Assembly: GCA_030734395.1 (NCBI GenBank)
Contig: JAUZTG010000029.1
Span: 2,666,001-2,730,000 of the forward strand
Source of the DNA: Sarocladium kiliense
Taxonomy: Eukaryota > Ascomycota > Sordariomycetes > Hypocreales > Sarocladiaceae
DNA length: 64,000 nt
Direction: 5' to 3'
The translations under genes were made by a program, and so were the position numbers. The notes under the pieces are model-generated. The model saw only the letters and a program-made list of their open reading frames with translations, did not search any database and had not been told where the DNA came from. Every line of letters begins with the position of its first letter. Position 1 is the stretch's first letter. Positions 34,096 through 45,909 of the stretch are shown here, piece after piece.

Positions 34096-35275
34096 TCTAA
34101 AGAGTGTTGGAGGTAGAAAAGAAGATGATTCTGATAATGGATTTGAGAGAACATGCGGATGAGATTGGTGAATTGGGTCAGATTGCTTTATTGTGGGCAG
34201 ATTCCAAGACCTTTATACTTTTCAAAGAGTTCAAATCTGCGACAACAGCAGGTTTGTTGTTTTAGGAACGTGCTCAAGCTGCTTACATCCTCGCCCTACT
34301 CCGGCAATGATGATCACGATGAGGTTGACTCCATGAGCCTGTGTCTGACCGCCAAGGGATAAGTGGAAACAGAACACATGAACTCGTTAACTGCTGGCTT
34401 TCATTCCTAGGTCCTCTGGGGTGCTACAAGCCAAGTCAAACGCAACGACTGGCGTATGCCGCGGCGCCATCTGAACGCATGCTCACCAGCGAGCTTCAGC
34501 TGGCGATTAGTCCAACGCCCACTGTTGGCTTATGTGTGCAACATACATCCGCTTTCTACCCCAGAACGGCGAGAATCAATACGAATAGCCCGGGGACTAA
34601 ACACTGGAATAGCAAACACAGTTCAGGAAGGCTGCACATAGGAGACTGTGTTGACGAGTCAAGGGGTCATACATCGCATCAACTTGGCGTAAGCCGTTCT
34701 GTATCGATCCTTGGCGTGTTCTAGCTATAACAACTTTAGTCTCCCTGTTCCAAGCATCTTGGCAATACCAGCAGTTGGTACCAGTCTAGCTTGGCAAGCC
34801 AAAGGATGAGAATAAGTGGCACTGGCAGTCCGCATTCGAATGATAGGTCAAGAAGGATCCTAGCTGATGTAACGCGAAAGCGCCAGTATTTCCCATGGAA
34901 GTGTTGTGATGATCGTGATCTGCGCCAGCCGAGTCTTCCCCTTACCTTAGCGGAAGGGATATTGGTAGACAGGTTTGACTTCAACTTGCGATTGTGGGAC
35001 GTCGTTGTGCACAAAGCTTGGATCTGTAACAAGTGATTCGAATGCAGACACAAGCAGCCATTATATGGGCGGGTGACAAAGAGTCATCTATCAGCAAGGA
35101 GGAGCTAGCAATGCCAAGTGCTTGGAATACCTCGCTCGGGGCACGAACAGAAGGAGCACGATATGCATATTCAGTCAAAGTAATTTTAATTGGCTTCATG
35201 ATATCAAGAATGCCTACTGCAACGAGGGCACAATCGCACGAAGCCTCAAGCCTTGTTGCCAGCTCCGATGCCTCT
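34096..35275. other. intergenic
   Basis: This is the promoter of small secreted gene B and the 3' flank of the CE5 esterase. Short frames (34341-34724 plus, 34736-35053 minus) have no supporting features. Confidence 0.55.
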
Positions 35276-36281
35276 CTAGGGAGTGCACTGCGAGTACCAC
35301 TGGTTCTGCGACTTGCATGTTCCTGATGAACAGCATGTAGGACCACTCCAACCAGAGCCACCGCATTGTCCCCAGAGAGCAGAACATGACCCGCCGCCGC
35401 CACCACCGCCTCCGCTCGTGGAAGTAGGCTGAGGAGCACTCGAAGTGGACGAGCCACCGCCGCCGCCACCTCCTCCGCTGGCGTCGAGCTGGCTCTTGAT
35501 GAAAGACAGAGCCTGCGAGCCGTAGATGCTGACGTATTGCTGATGATGGTTGGCATCGTTTCCGTTGCAGCAGTAGGGGTCCTGGGAGTCGCAGTAGGAC
35601 TTGACCTTGCTTGCGTTGGGGCAGACGAAGCTGGAAGGACGGGCAGCGAACTGTGTTCAAGAGTCAGCAGATAGGTCATCTGATAAGGGAGGCTGGTACG
35701 TACACCACCCGCTCGGCAGGTGCCGACATTGTATGCCAGACCATACTGGTAGCGAGGATCACCCATGAAGATGGCGGCCTTAATCATGTTGACGGCACTG
35801 GCTGAGATGGGAACAGCTGTGCTTGAGATGCCGGAGTTCGGGTCACCACCTCCACAGATGGCGTTGTCCATGATTTGGCCACCCTAGCAGAGAAGGCGTT
35901 AGTTCTCCATACATTGCGCAAGTATTGAAGAATCACCCTTACCTGAGAGTATCCAATCAGAACAATCTTGGTGTTCGGGCAGCGCTGATTGAAGCTGTTC
36001 ACGGCCGAAGCCACAGCAGCAGTACCTTGTCTAGCCGAGTCGCCATACTGAACTCCACCGCAGGAAGACTGTCCACCGCAAGCAGGGTACGTGATAGCCT
36101 CCGCCGTCGCGCCAGGGTACGCGCTCTGAACCTGCTGCACAAGCGCACCCGCAGAGCCGTATCCAGGACTGACAGTCGTCTCACGGGCGCCGAAGATGTG
36201 AATCGCTGGGCAGCTCTGAGCAGATGCGTGAAGCGCCTGCGTCGCCGCAAGGCCGAGTGTCAGCTTGAGATCGATCTTCAT
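35276..36281 (-). CDS. CE5 acetylxylan esterase/cutinase-family enzyme with C-terminal CBM1
   Basis: Exons 36281..35943, 35883..35704 and 35650..35276 encode 297 aa. The signal peptide (MKIDLKLTLGLAATQALHASA) leads into SCPAIHIFGARETTVSPGYGSAG and the nucleophile motif GYSQ (Ser112), at the end of exon 1, continued by GGQIMDNAICGGGDP. The Asp/His of the triad lie in CDSQDPYCCNGNDANHHQQY. A glycine/serine linker (about residues 230-258) joins to a complete carbohydrate-binding module family 1, with WGQCGG, SGWSG, TCCSSGTC and QWYSQC carrying three aromatic binding residues and the expected cysteines. CE5 enzymes deacetylate xylan, and the CBM1 anchors the enzyme to cellulose. The product is a secreted plant-cell-wall enzyme. 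Confidence 0.93.
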
Positions 36282-36913
36282 GTTGGGCGGATGCTCGATG
36301 GATCTGCTTGCTATCCAAGATCTTCCACCATCCCGCAAAGAGGCTGCCTGCAAGCTTGAACTTATACTTTGTCAAGTGCCATCCCCGTATCTCGCGTCCA
36401 TTGCAAATCCAGCCCGATCATGAAGCTCGGTCGAGCGGATGACTTCCATTTTTACAACTAGCGGGTTGAAGTAATATCGCGAACCCAAGTTCTGGACACA
36501 AATTGTTATACACAGGAGTTTCAGGCTAAATTGCCCCGTGCTCCCTGACATCTCAACTAATCGGTGAGACCCCACGTATTCCAAGCCGGGAAGCTGTCAA
36601 CAACTATATGATGTGGACTAGCAAGTCACGTAGCTGAGTGGCCACAACGGCTGCAAAGTCTGCCCACAAATGCGGGAACAATCGCGGGGTGTCCCGATTT
36701 GATCAGGAACGCAGTACCGAATGCCTTAAATTGGCCAAGTCGGAGACGTTGCCGAGTGCCGGGCAAAGGTCTGGACCTGGAGCCGCGTATTTAGCCGCTG
36801 CCAGCCTCTTAGTCGAAGGCAGGGTAGCGCGGCGCCGTGAGAGCGCAATCTATATAGAGTTGCTTTTATCGGTCGTAGGGAAGTGGAAATGTTTAGGATA
36901 GGAGTTGTGAGGT
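36282..36913. other. intergenic
   Basis: This is the esterase promoter and the 3' flank of the Zn2Cys6 regulator. No other feature is seen. Confidence 0.55.
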
Positions 36914-39233
36914 TCAGGAACGGCTCTTTAGCAGCGTCCTGTCTAGTCGTAAGAGGCCAAGGCTCATCATGGCCCCGCCAATGTTTCCTCCGCCGCTTCG
37001 GAGTACCCATCGCCACCGGTCAATCAGGCTGTTGAGTCTGGTGGGTTCAGCCTGTGACGTCGACGTAATGAGCAACCTCATTAGGACAGACGATACGATA
37101 GCGAAGTTGGAGGGCGAGACTAAGAAGGTTAGTGCAAGGGCAAGCTGGTGCCGGGACGGTTCTTGATTCTTACATTTGTGCCAGAAAGCGTTCCAAGCTC
37201 CGGCCTTCAGCTGATCCACGTAGTCGGCGACTTGTCCACAGCAGGACTCTACGCTTCGTCGGGCAGATTGGCGGCACTCTTTCCGGAGTTGCTTGTCTTC
37301 CTCGGTGCCATCCGGTGCCTCGAGAGCGCGTAGGATCGCCCGATGTATCAGTAGCTGAAGAGCCCAGAACGCGAGAACAAGCGAGGCGTTCCCGTCTAGT
37401 CTCGCACGGAGATGAGCAGGCGCTTGCGAGGACTGAGTGGCTGTGATGGTGTCCAAAGAAGACTTCCACGCACTGAGCCGATACTGTAGGTCGTTTGCCT
37501 TGGTCATTGTTCCTGCGAAGTCGCTCGACATGGCTCGAGTGGCTTTGACGGTAAAGAAGGTGGTTGTGGTATCGGAGAGAATCTGTGTGAGATCCACTAG
37601 ATGACGGAATGAGGCCAATCTTGGAAGACTATCGGCATTTTGTCCGCCATCTGTAGACTCGCAGTCGGCATCTGTAAGCGGTAGGACATCAAAATCGTCG
37701 GCATGAATGTGGCTGGCCAGACCAGAGGTCGCAAAGTTCCACTTGTCCAAGACATACACTGCCCACCACAATCGCTTCCGCAGTCTCTTCTCCCAAGCTG
37801 GCATGCCGCGGACTGTCGACATATCGGTGGACATCCCTAGGGTTTGCGCAAGACTCACCGTCCAGGCTAGCAGGCTCCATTGGAACGGGGATCCTTGGAC
37901 ATATCGATCAATATTGTCACGTTGAAGCAACAACAGGCACGCTTGCAAAGTTGACAGCTGTGGTGTATGAACCTCTTGTGTTATAGCGAGCCAGCACGCG
38001 CGATAGAGTGTCTTGGCTGTAGGCAGGTCGACATCCAACATGGTAGAAAGTACGTCGTCGTATACCATGTAGGGCAGGGTCATAGCATAGAGAACGGCCT
38101 TGAGCGAGAGTGGCAGTGAGGCAAGGGTTTCCTCAGGTACGGCATCGTCCCGCAGCATGTAGCTGCGAGAAAGAATGGGGAAGGAGGGATAGATGTGTTG
38201 GAAGAAAAGCTTGATCAGACGAGCACCAACCCGGCTGCTGATCTTGTCCAGATCAGCTTGCATAGAGCGCAGTTCGTCCGGGTTGACTTGAGGCTCGTAT
38301 TTATTGTAAAGAGTCTCTCGACCAAGCATGAACACAATTGGCCGTTGACAGTCAAGATCAGCTCCAGCGTTGGGGTCCCTGGGAAAGCGGCGGAAGTGGA
38401 TATTGTCCGCGTGGATAGCCATGGCAGATCGTTTGAGCAGATGAGGATCACCTTCGCCACTGTCGCTGAGCAGCATGTACGTCCAGGTTGGCTGATCGAG
38501 AGGAAGCTCCCTGGCATTGCGGTTTGTCTCGGAGACTTGTGACGCTTCTGAGGTGTCTGAGTATGAGTCTTCATCTTCATTCTCATTCTCAGGGATATTG
38601 GGCGAAACTGAAGCTGGAAGAAAGCCGTGGCCTTGGCCGTACACAGCTTCGGCAGCTGTCAGTTCAGGGTGCATCTCCATCCTGTCTGGTACCATGCTCT
38701 GAGCTGCACCAAGATTCTGCTGCCGAGCCTGACCAGAGACCATCGGCCAGAGTGTGGAGTTGGAAGGATCTGCCAAATTGCATGTCAGCACGTTGCTCGA
38801 GAAGGCACTGTCTTAGACAGATTTACGTACCATCATGGCTCGAAGGGCCACCGGCGAACTCTGCCATATGGGCTCTTTTACGTCGCCGCTGAGTGAAAGT
38901 ACACTGCAGACCTCTGGAACGGCAGGCATTGCACGGAATAGAGGACTCTACAACGCAGGCAGTCTTCCGGGAGCGACAGAAGTCACAGGACCGGGGGTTG
39001 CGGTTTCGCCGAGACAGGCGTGGCGTTGCACCGGTTATCGGTAAGTTGCTGCTCCCGCTGCTGTCCAAAGGCAGCTGGTCCGGGGCCATGAAGTCATTCT
39101 GCAGCGGAGAGAGGCCCAGACTCATGTTGGTATCGAACCGGAGCAGGTCCTGCAGGTCCAGGTCTCGCACCATGGAGTCGTCCATTGCATACGGTTGTCC
39201 AGGATTGGTGCTGGCATGAGCGTACGCGTTCAC
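36914..39233 (-). CDS. Zn2Cys6 transcription factor with fungal regulatory domain
   Basis: Exons 39233..38831, 38769..37174 and 37119..36914 encode 734 aa. The last intron (gtaaga..cttcttag, branch cactaac) is not obvious because the frame stays open through it; removing it gives WHKFSPSNFAIVSS. The zinc cluster CDFCRSRKTACVVESSIPC..C..C is at about residues 83-113, preceded by a basic RLSRRNRNPRS. The middle-homology/regulatory region has FFQHIYPSFPILSRSYML and RLRKRLWWAVYVLDKW, typical of fungal-specific transcription factor domains. An acidic patch near NENEDEDSYSD could be an activation or linker region. The adjacent CBM1 esterase and MFS carrier suggest a possible role in plant-polymer use, but the target is not determined. 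Confidence 0.88.
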
Positions 39234-39730
39234 CTCGTGTCACCCCAGAGGCACCATTGACAGCTGACTGAAAGCCTCCGATACGAACAAGAGGGAAAAA
39301 AGCTTCAGTCGTATAACCGGGTGTTGGTTGGTGTTAGGAGGGAAATGGCGATCGTGAGGGCTGCGTTGGTCCTAGTTTCATGTCGTTGTCTCGGTGCCAA
39401 TGCGCTTACCTCAGTTTACCCTACAGCAGCAAAAATGCTGCATGCTAGCTCGATTCACGAAGCCGGAAGTATTGAGCATCATATCGCAATAGAGATCAAA
39501 GGTGCCGATGGGAAACTTTAATCATGGTTGCGGTCGCTTAGTGTCTGTGAATCTGACGTGGTCCTCGGGAATGCAGTATGTTCCTGACCGTGACCATCCA
39601 CAAAAGGTCGACCTGTTTTATTACGTATATATGTACAATTCTGGTTTAATCAATTCACATCTATGGTTACCGATTCGATGGCTCAAGATTCATAAAGGCG
39701 CAGGATTGCCTGCACACCTGTCCCCAACTT
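39234..39730. other. intergenic
   Basis: This is the promoter of the Zn2Cys6 regulator and the 3' flank of the MFS carrier. Nothing else is supported. Confidence 0.55.
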
Positions 39731-41159
39731 CTAGAAGATGTTCATCTTCCATCCTCCAGCGACACCCCTTGCAACACAGAAAGCAATTGAAGCAACGAGA
39801 TAAAATGCTCCTCCAAACCAGATCAAACCTGAATAGTCACCGCCGTTGGCTTCCAGCACCGCAGCAGCAATAGGCACGCCAACTAGGGCACCGAAGCTCG
39901 CGACGAAGAAGGCAGTGCCATTCCGCTTCCCGAGATCTTCGACCTTGCATACTTGGCCAACGCAGACAGGCGTGAGACTAATGGCTGCTCCAGAGAAGAA
40001 GCCGAATAAAACGGCAAAGACTGTGATCCGAGTTTCGCTGCCGTAAGACTCTTGCCAAAGACCGAGGATGAATGCTGTGCAAGCAAGTGAGGTAATGCAC
40101 ATGGTGTTGAAGACGCCGAACTTGTCGGCGACGTAGCCTGGCAGCGCACGCCCTGGAACAGCTCCAGCATTGAGGAAGGCGTTGAGACGGTAAGCATCGC
40201 TATGTGACATGCCGGCGTGGATTGCGTAAGAGCAGATATACGTGTACGGGATGAAGACGGCGAACTCGATCAAGAAGACACCGACCGTTGTCAGTGCAAA
40301 GTTCGTCTCTCGCAGTGCCTTGAGGTCGACTGACGCGCCCGATTTCTTGTTCGGAGGGAGGCGTTTACGGAGGCATAGACAGGCAACGCTCAGATGTACC
40401 GCACAGATGAAGGCGACGATTCGTATCGCCCAAGGGAAGCCGATCCTGGGAGAGAGCTCCTGGATTATAAGAGGAAATGCAACCCCACCAAGTCCGCCGG
40501 CAGTGCACGCTACACCGGTGGCGAAGGCGCGTCTTTTATAGAACCATTGACCGATGGCAGCAAGGCTGGGGTTGAAGAGAAGAGATGCGGACATGCCACC
40601 GAGAACGCCGAAGGACAGCAAAATTTGGTAGAACTCTATGTTGAGTTTGTTAACGAGAGTCCCGCACTTCTCTATCTTGAGGGCGCACTCACCAGTTGAG
40701 AAGCTGAGGAATACCAGCGAGAGAACAATGCCAATGGATCCCGGTATGATCAAGACCTTGATATCATAGGCATCGAAGATAGGCCCGACCTGCGCGCCAC
40801 AAAAGTAGAGAAAGAAGGCATAGCAGCTGAAAATCCATCCCGTAGTCGACTTGGGAACATATTTCAGTTCGTTCTCTGTTAACCAGGCCTCAAGAACTGC
40901 CAGAGTGTTGAGCAGGCCCATGGAGGGGATCATGGCACACCAGGAGCCGAGGACGATGGTCCAGGCGTGCCAGCCGCCATCGCAGCGTCCCTTCACTCCA
41001 TTGGCGGCTGAATAGAGTTAGAGAAGTCGATCAGGGGGAAGAGTGCCCTGGGTGTGGGAACTAACGTTCTGTCATCGTTTCGTCAGCTTCGACTGGCATC
41101 TGCTCAGGAGCTGGTTTCTCTTGTTCTCCCCATGGCTCAACTCGCTGTACTTCCGCCAT
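39731..41159 (-). CDS. MFS monocarboxylate-transporter-type carrier
   Basis: Exons 41159..41066, 41007..40693 and 40635..39731 encode 437 aa. An upstream in-frame ATG at 41246 would add 29 low-complexity residues and is not preferred. The second intron (gtgagt..acatag) is open in frame; splicing gives SFSTEFYQILLSFGVLGG. The conserved DGGWHAWTIVLGSW at TM1 and YGVFxxY-type region of the monocarboxylate porter family are recognisable. About 12 membrane segments are present, with LPGYVADKFGVFNTM in the central part. Fungal members (Mch-like) move mono- and dicarboxylates, riboflavin or unknown acids, so substrate is open. Confidence 0.85.
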
Positions 41160-42753
41160 CTCAAGAAGAGAATTGGTAGTAGTGTTGCTGGGTTGTAGTT
41201 GTGGACCAAGTTCGGATATCACTTGTAATGGTGATGGCCCTGACAATAGCGAACAGACCAGCCAAACTTAGAAAAGGTAAAAGAAGAAGAAAAAGAGCGT
41301 CGTTATTGGCCTCTAACCCTGTGGCTTTCGCTTTTGCGGATTGCTCATCGCCACTGTTCAGAGTCCACCCAAACATCAGCTCACACGGGATATTTCCATC
41401 CGGGAATTGGAAAAGCACGCTTGCTGACGGATCAAAAAAACATTGGACCCTCCCCCTGCAGAGGCGACGATGTCGGCGTTCAACCATCGTACTCGCGATT
41501 GAGGATCCACAGCGTCGGATGTGATTAGCTCCACCCAATTCCGAGGCCTCAAGTTCCGATCTCCGATCTGATAAGATAAGTCTTCAGTATATACCGACGG
41601 TGACTGCGTGTACTGGCGAAGACTTCTCCGCACCCGGGTCAAATAGTTCGTGGCCTGCCGTCTTATCCGGGTAATTGCACTGGAAAAGTCTTGGGGAATT
41701 GCACAGGCTCAACGTGTCACCGGTATAGATGCGGGCAGCATGATCATTATAGCTTACTAATGCGCTATCATTGTACCACAACACGTAAGAAGTAGTAGGT
41801 TTACGAGATTAAATAATGAAGCAAGGCGTGGTTGCAATATCGCCAGAACTACGTTTCACGGGAACATGAACCTGGCTCTCTGCGGTAGCTGGCTAGATAG
41901 TGGAAGCCTAAACCATGTCACAAACCCTCATCGACACATGCACTGCATAATAAACCTGGCCTTGGTGTTCCCTTACCCCCGTAATGACTGATAAGACTTG
42001 CTAAGTCGCGAACGACAGGACGTACCACTAATTGTTAACCAAGGTTCATCTATCAGCCTGATGTATGACACGAAATCCAGCCCACTCATCCAAGCATCGT
42101 CGGCGATCCATAGCGTCGGATATCGGATTCCAAAGGCACCGAAACTCTGGTAGCTGGGCCTTTACTAGAGCCGACATGCGAGGGCTCTCACGCGGAGATT
42201 CTGGGGAATATGGGGGTGGTCAGACTCCCCAGACCCGTGTTCCGAAGCTGCCACACCAGGAAACCAACAAGTGAGCTGATGATGAATAGCCAAGTTACTT
42301 TTATGGAGCTATTGGCTTTCGATATGTACACGGACAAACTATGGGCCTAGATTAGTGCAATCGGCAGTCTTGTGACTTTGGGATTGTTGGCTGGTGAAGC
42401 GCTGAGGATCCCTTTCTGCAACCATCACACCACTCACGCGAGGCTTGAAGGAGTTGCGTATGCGAAGTACGACTCAATCAAATCCCAGCAGCAGAGATAC
42501 ATCCCAGTGAACGTACACATCGGTCCCGAGCTGTCCGCGCTGAACATGCATTAAAACTCGGGCCCCTATCTTGTCCATTGCACCACTCCCCCCTTTTCCA
42601 GAGCCTGCATCGGATCTGCTTCCTTCATTCCCTTTCCTTTCAAGAGTTTATCAATTCTCCAATTGGCAATATCATTATACTCTTTGGACTCGAATCACGT
42701 GCATACGTCTCCGTATCTCCCATTCACTACTGAACCCAGACGAAGCTCCAAAA
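41160..42753. promoter_or_regulatory. divergent intergenic region (MFS carrier / nucleoside transporter)
   Basis: About 1.6 kb lies between the two start codons on opposite strands. In-frame sequence before the CNT start (42571-42753) is open but reads as translated leader. No other gene is supported. Confidence 0.5.
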
Positions 42754-44694
42754 ATGGTTGAAGAAAGCGACCCGATGACTTCACCAAGCAAACCCGGATC
42801 CCAGGGACGCCCAGGTAGCCCAGACCTTGTATCAGAAGGAGATCTTGAGGTTCAGAGACGCACTCAGCACGGCGAGGTGGTCGTACCTGCTACCAGCCCG
42901 GGCTCCAGTGATATGAGAAAGCCCCATGAGGATGATCGACAGCACTACGTCGAGAAATCCGTAGATGACGAGACGCATCCTGATTACAATCATCGCGAGA
43001 ATGGAGAAGAGACAAAGAATTCGACTCAATACCAGGGCAAGCGTGGCGCCTTGCGTCGACACAATCGCGTCATCACCCACCTGCTCATCTTCATGCTGTT
43101 CACCGGCTGGTGGATTACTTCACTCGTCTTGTACCGAAACGAGAAAAACTGGGTGATCCCTTTCCTTCTCTGGTTTGCGATCATTCTTCGTCTCGTCTTT
43201 TGTTATGTGCCGAGCTCCTACGTCTCTAGGCCCCTTGCTTGGGCTTGGGAGCGCACCGCAGTGGTTGTCTACAACGCCATTCCCCAGCGTTTCCGCAACC
43301 TGGCTGGTGCTGCGTTGGCTATTGGAACCATTCTATTGGGCTCCTTTGCCTCGGAGGAAAGTAAGGAAAACACGCGAGAGAACCGAGCAGTCAGTCTTTT
43401 TGGCATGGCTACGATCATCTTCGGGTTTTGGATCACAAGCAAGAAGAGGTCGAAGATCAACTGGCGCACCGTGATCGTGGGAATGCTTGCGCAGTATCTT
43501 ATCGGCTTATTTGTGTTGCGAACAACGGTTGGCTATGATATTTTCAAGTTCATCGCCGACAGGGCCAGTGATCTTCTCGGATTCGCTGGTGATGGCGTGG
43601 CCTTCCTTACGGACGATGGTACTGCCAACCTGAAATGGTTCCTCATAGGCGTTCTGCCCGCTATCATCTTCTTCATTTCCCTCGTACAGGTCTTGTACTA
43701 CATGGGAACGATCCAATGGCTGATCAAGAAGGTGGCCACTTTCATCTTCTGGGGCATGAGGGTTTCTGGAGCCGAAGCCGTGGTTGCCGCTGCGACCCCT
43801 TTTATCGGGCAGGGCGAGTCGGCAATTCTCGTGCACCCCTTTGTGCGCCACATGACAGACGCTGAAATCCATCAGATCATGACTTGCGGGTTTGCTACAA
43901 TTAGCGGATCTGTTCTTGTGGGATATGTCGGCCTGGGTCTCAACGCACAGGCACTGGTCTCGTCCTGCATCATGTCTATTCCGGCCTCCCTCGCCATCTC
44001 TAAACTGCGATACCCTGAGACGGAAGAGGCTCTCACGGCCGGACGGGTTGTGGTGCCTGAGGACAACGAGGAGTACAATGCCGAAAACGCCCTACACGCT
44101 TTTTCCAAGGGAGCCTGGTTTGGTCTTAAGATTGCTGGCAGCATCCTATGCTCATTGTTGTGCATCATTGCATTCGTCGGCCTTGTCAACGCTCTTCTCA
44201 CTTGGTGGGGACGATACCTCGGTATCAACAGCCCGAACCTGACGCTGCAGCTCATGTTGGGATATATCATGTATCCTGTAGCCTTCCTTCTGGGCATCCC
44301 TCGCAACGGGGATCTCCTCAAAGTCGCCCGTCTCATCGCAGAAAAGATCATCACAGTAAGCCAGTCTAAACATGTCAAACCCTTTCTGGTACTAACGTGG
44401 GCTGTCCATCAGAACGAGTATAACGCTTTCAGAGCCTTGTCAGACGATCCTGATTATGCCGACCTGTCCTCTCGCTCCCGCCTTATCGCAACCTACGCTC
44501 TCTGTGGGTTCGGCAATATTGGGTCGCTGGGTGTTCAGATCGGAATTTTGAGTCAGCTCGCGCCGTCTCGAGCCGGTGATGTTTCCCGGCTGGCTATATC
44601 AGCTCTGGTGTCTGGCGTGATGGCGACGCTCACATCTGCTACTGTGGCTGGTCTTGTTGTAACCGACCAGCTGGATAGTTTCATTTCCAATTAG
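42754..44694 (+). CDS. concentrative nucleoside transporter (CNT family)
   Basis: Exons 42754..44355 and 44413..44694 encode 627 aa. The 57-nt intron (gtaagc..catcag, branch tactaac) is a multiple of three and stop-free, so it hides in one long frame; splicing yields AEKIITNEYNAF, the conserved substrate/sodium site. A ~115-residue hydrophilic N-terminus precedes about 13 hydrophobic segments. Signatures are GAEAVVAAATPFIGQGESAILV, ATISGSVLVGYVGLG and YALCGFGNIGSLGVQIG. CNT proteins import nucleosides with a cation gradient. A nucleoside hydrolase at 61000-62531 could act on imported nucleosides. Confidence 0.93.
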   Translation: MVEESDPMTSPSKPGSQGRPGSPDLVSEGDLEVQRRTQHGEVVVPATSPGSSDMRKPHEDDRQHYVEKSVDDETHPDYNHRENGEETKNSTQYQGKRGALRRHNRVITHLLIFMLFTGWWITSLVLYRNEKNWVIPFLLWFAIILRLVFCYVPSSYVSRPLAWAWERTAVVVYNAIPQRFRNLAGAALAIGTILLGSFASEESKENTRENRAVSLFGMATIIFGFWITSKKRSKINWRTVIVGMLAQYLIGLFVLRTTVGYDIFKFIADRASDLLGFAGDGVAFLTDDGTANLKWFLIGVLPAIIFFISLVQVLYYMGTIQWLIKKVATFIFWGMRVSGAEAVVAAATPFIGQGESAILVHPFVRHMTDAEIHQIMTCGFATISGSVLVGYVGLGLNAQALVSSCIMSIPASLAISKLRYPETEEALTAGRVVVPEDNEEYNAENALHAFSKGAWFGLKIAGSILCSLLCIIAFVGLVNALLTWWGRYLGINSPNLTLQLMLGYIMYPVAFLLGIPRNGDLLKVARLIAEKIITVSQSKHVKPFLVLTWAVHQNEYNAFRALSDDPDYADLSSRSRLIATYALCGFGNIGSLGVQIGILSQLAPSRAGDVSRLAISALVSGVMATLTSATVAGLVVTDQLDSFISN

Positions 44695-45909
44695 TGAGCC
44701 TGTGTGCATAAGGCTTATCCGAGGATACGGTGGAACTACTGCTCAGTGGAAGAATGATTGTCTAGTTTAGGTCCTGGTAGTGCTTTCTTCATACGAAATC
44801 CTCATCGACGTTGTGTTGCCAGCCAGTAGCTTCCGAGGTTACCTTGCCGAGTTGCTAATTACCGAGTGGCATTACTATTTGTTCATCGAAGCTTTGGCCA
44901 ATTTCCTATTCTGTGATCAATTCTAGGTGTGCTCTGCCTTGCCACAAGTAAACAAGAGCTAATGAGGAAAATCTGCCTTAGTACAAGCAGTATGATTACC
45001 TGGCTGAGGTCGAGACCCGCCTTCGCTGTCACTGATGCTGCTTACCCACACTTTGAGTAGGGACGCTCGCAGCGTCGTCCAGTAAGCACTAATTTCGGGC
45101 ATGCAGATCGTCTTCGTTCACACTTTACCATTCGTGCGCGCTATAAAGTTTAAGGAGAATTAGTTATTCTGTAAGAGGGGATATGTGGGACCGGATCGTA
45201 CGCTGTCATCGAGTGCCTCTTCAAAATTGATTGCGAGGAAGTAAAGATCTCCTTGATTAATAGGGATGCCATTTGCTCAGATCGGGACCTGTGGCAATCG
45301 ACCTTTCCAGCGTGTCGCTGACACGTCGTGTCGCGTTCGGCTGAGGTAGTTGAAAGTTAACAAAATTTCCGGAGAGAAGCATCGTCGTGATTTACGCCAC
45401 ATTCGCACAACAGTCCTGATCGAGGAGGATCTGGAACATTGGGCAAGCCGAAAGAGTCTTCGCGTCGGTCCTAGCTGAACTGGTCAGCGAGTCATGGCTG
45501 TAAGCAGAGAGATGCTGTTGGCTGCTTGTTCAGCCCTGTGGTAAATGGCGCCAATTTAGACCAATTTAGACACCCGCGGCTGAGTCTGATTCGACGCTAT
45601 TATCATAAGGAGGCAGAAAGATACCCCGAAAGGCGTCAATCACACGAGAGCGATCGGTACAATGTGGCTGTTAAGGGGTTATGCTTATTCTTATTTTTAA
45701 ATGAGGAAAAAATGCCTTGCTCTGCTCAATAAGGTAGGCCAGCGATGAATAAGTGTCCTGCCTGCGAACCTCTCCTCGCCCTGGCTTGGCGACGAAGTAT
45801 CATCTGTGCTTGGCTATCGTCACTATTGCCTTGGTGTTTTCAACTTCATACGTTCATTTTGTTGCATATTACCCTCCATTGTCTTCTTTTCAACCTTACA
45901 GAAGTCACA
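44695..45909. other. intergenic
   Basis: This is the 3' flank of the nucleoside transporter and the promoter of the cysteine-rich surface protein. The in-frame stretch upstream of 45910 is open but lies before a clear signal peptide and is treated as leader. No other feature is seen. Confidence 0.5.
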
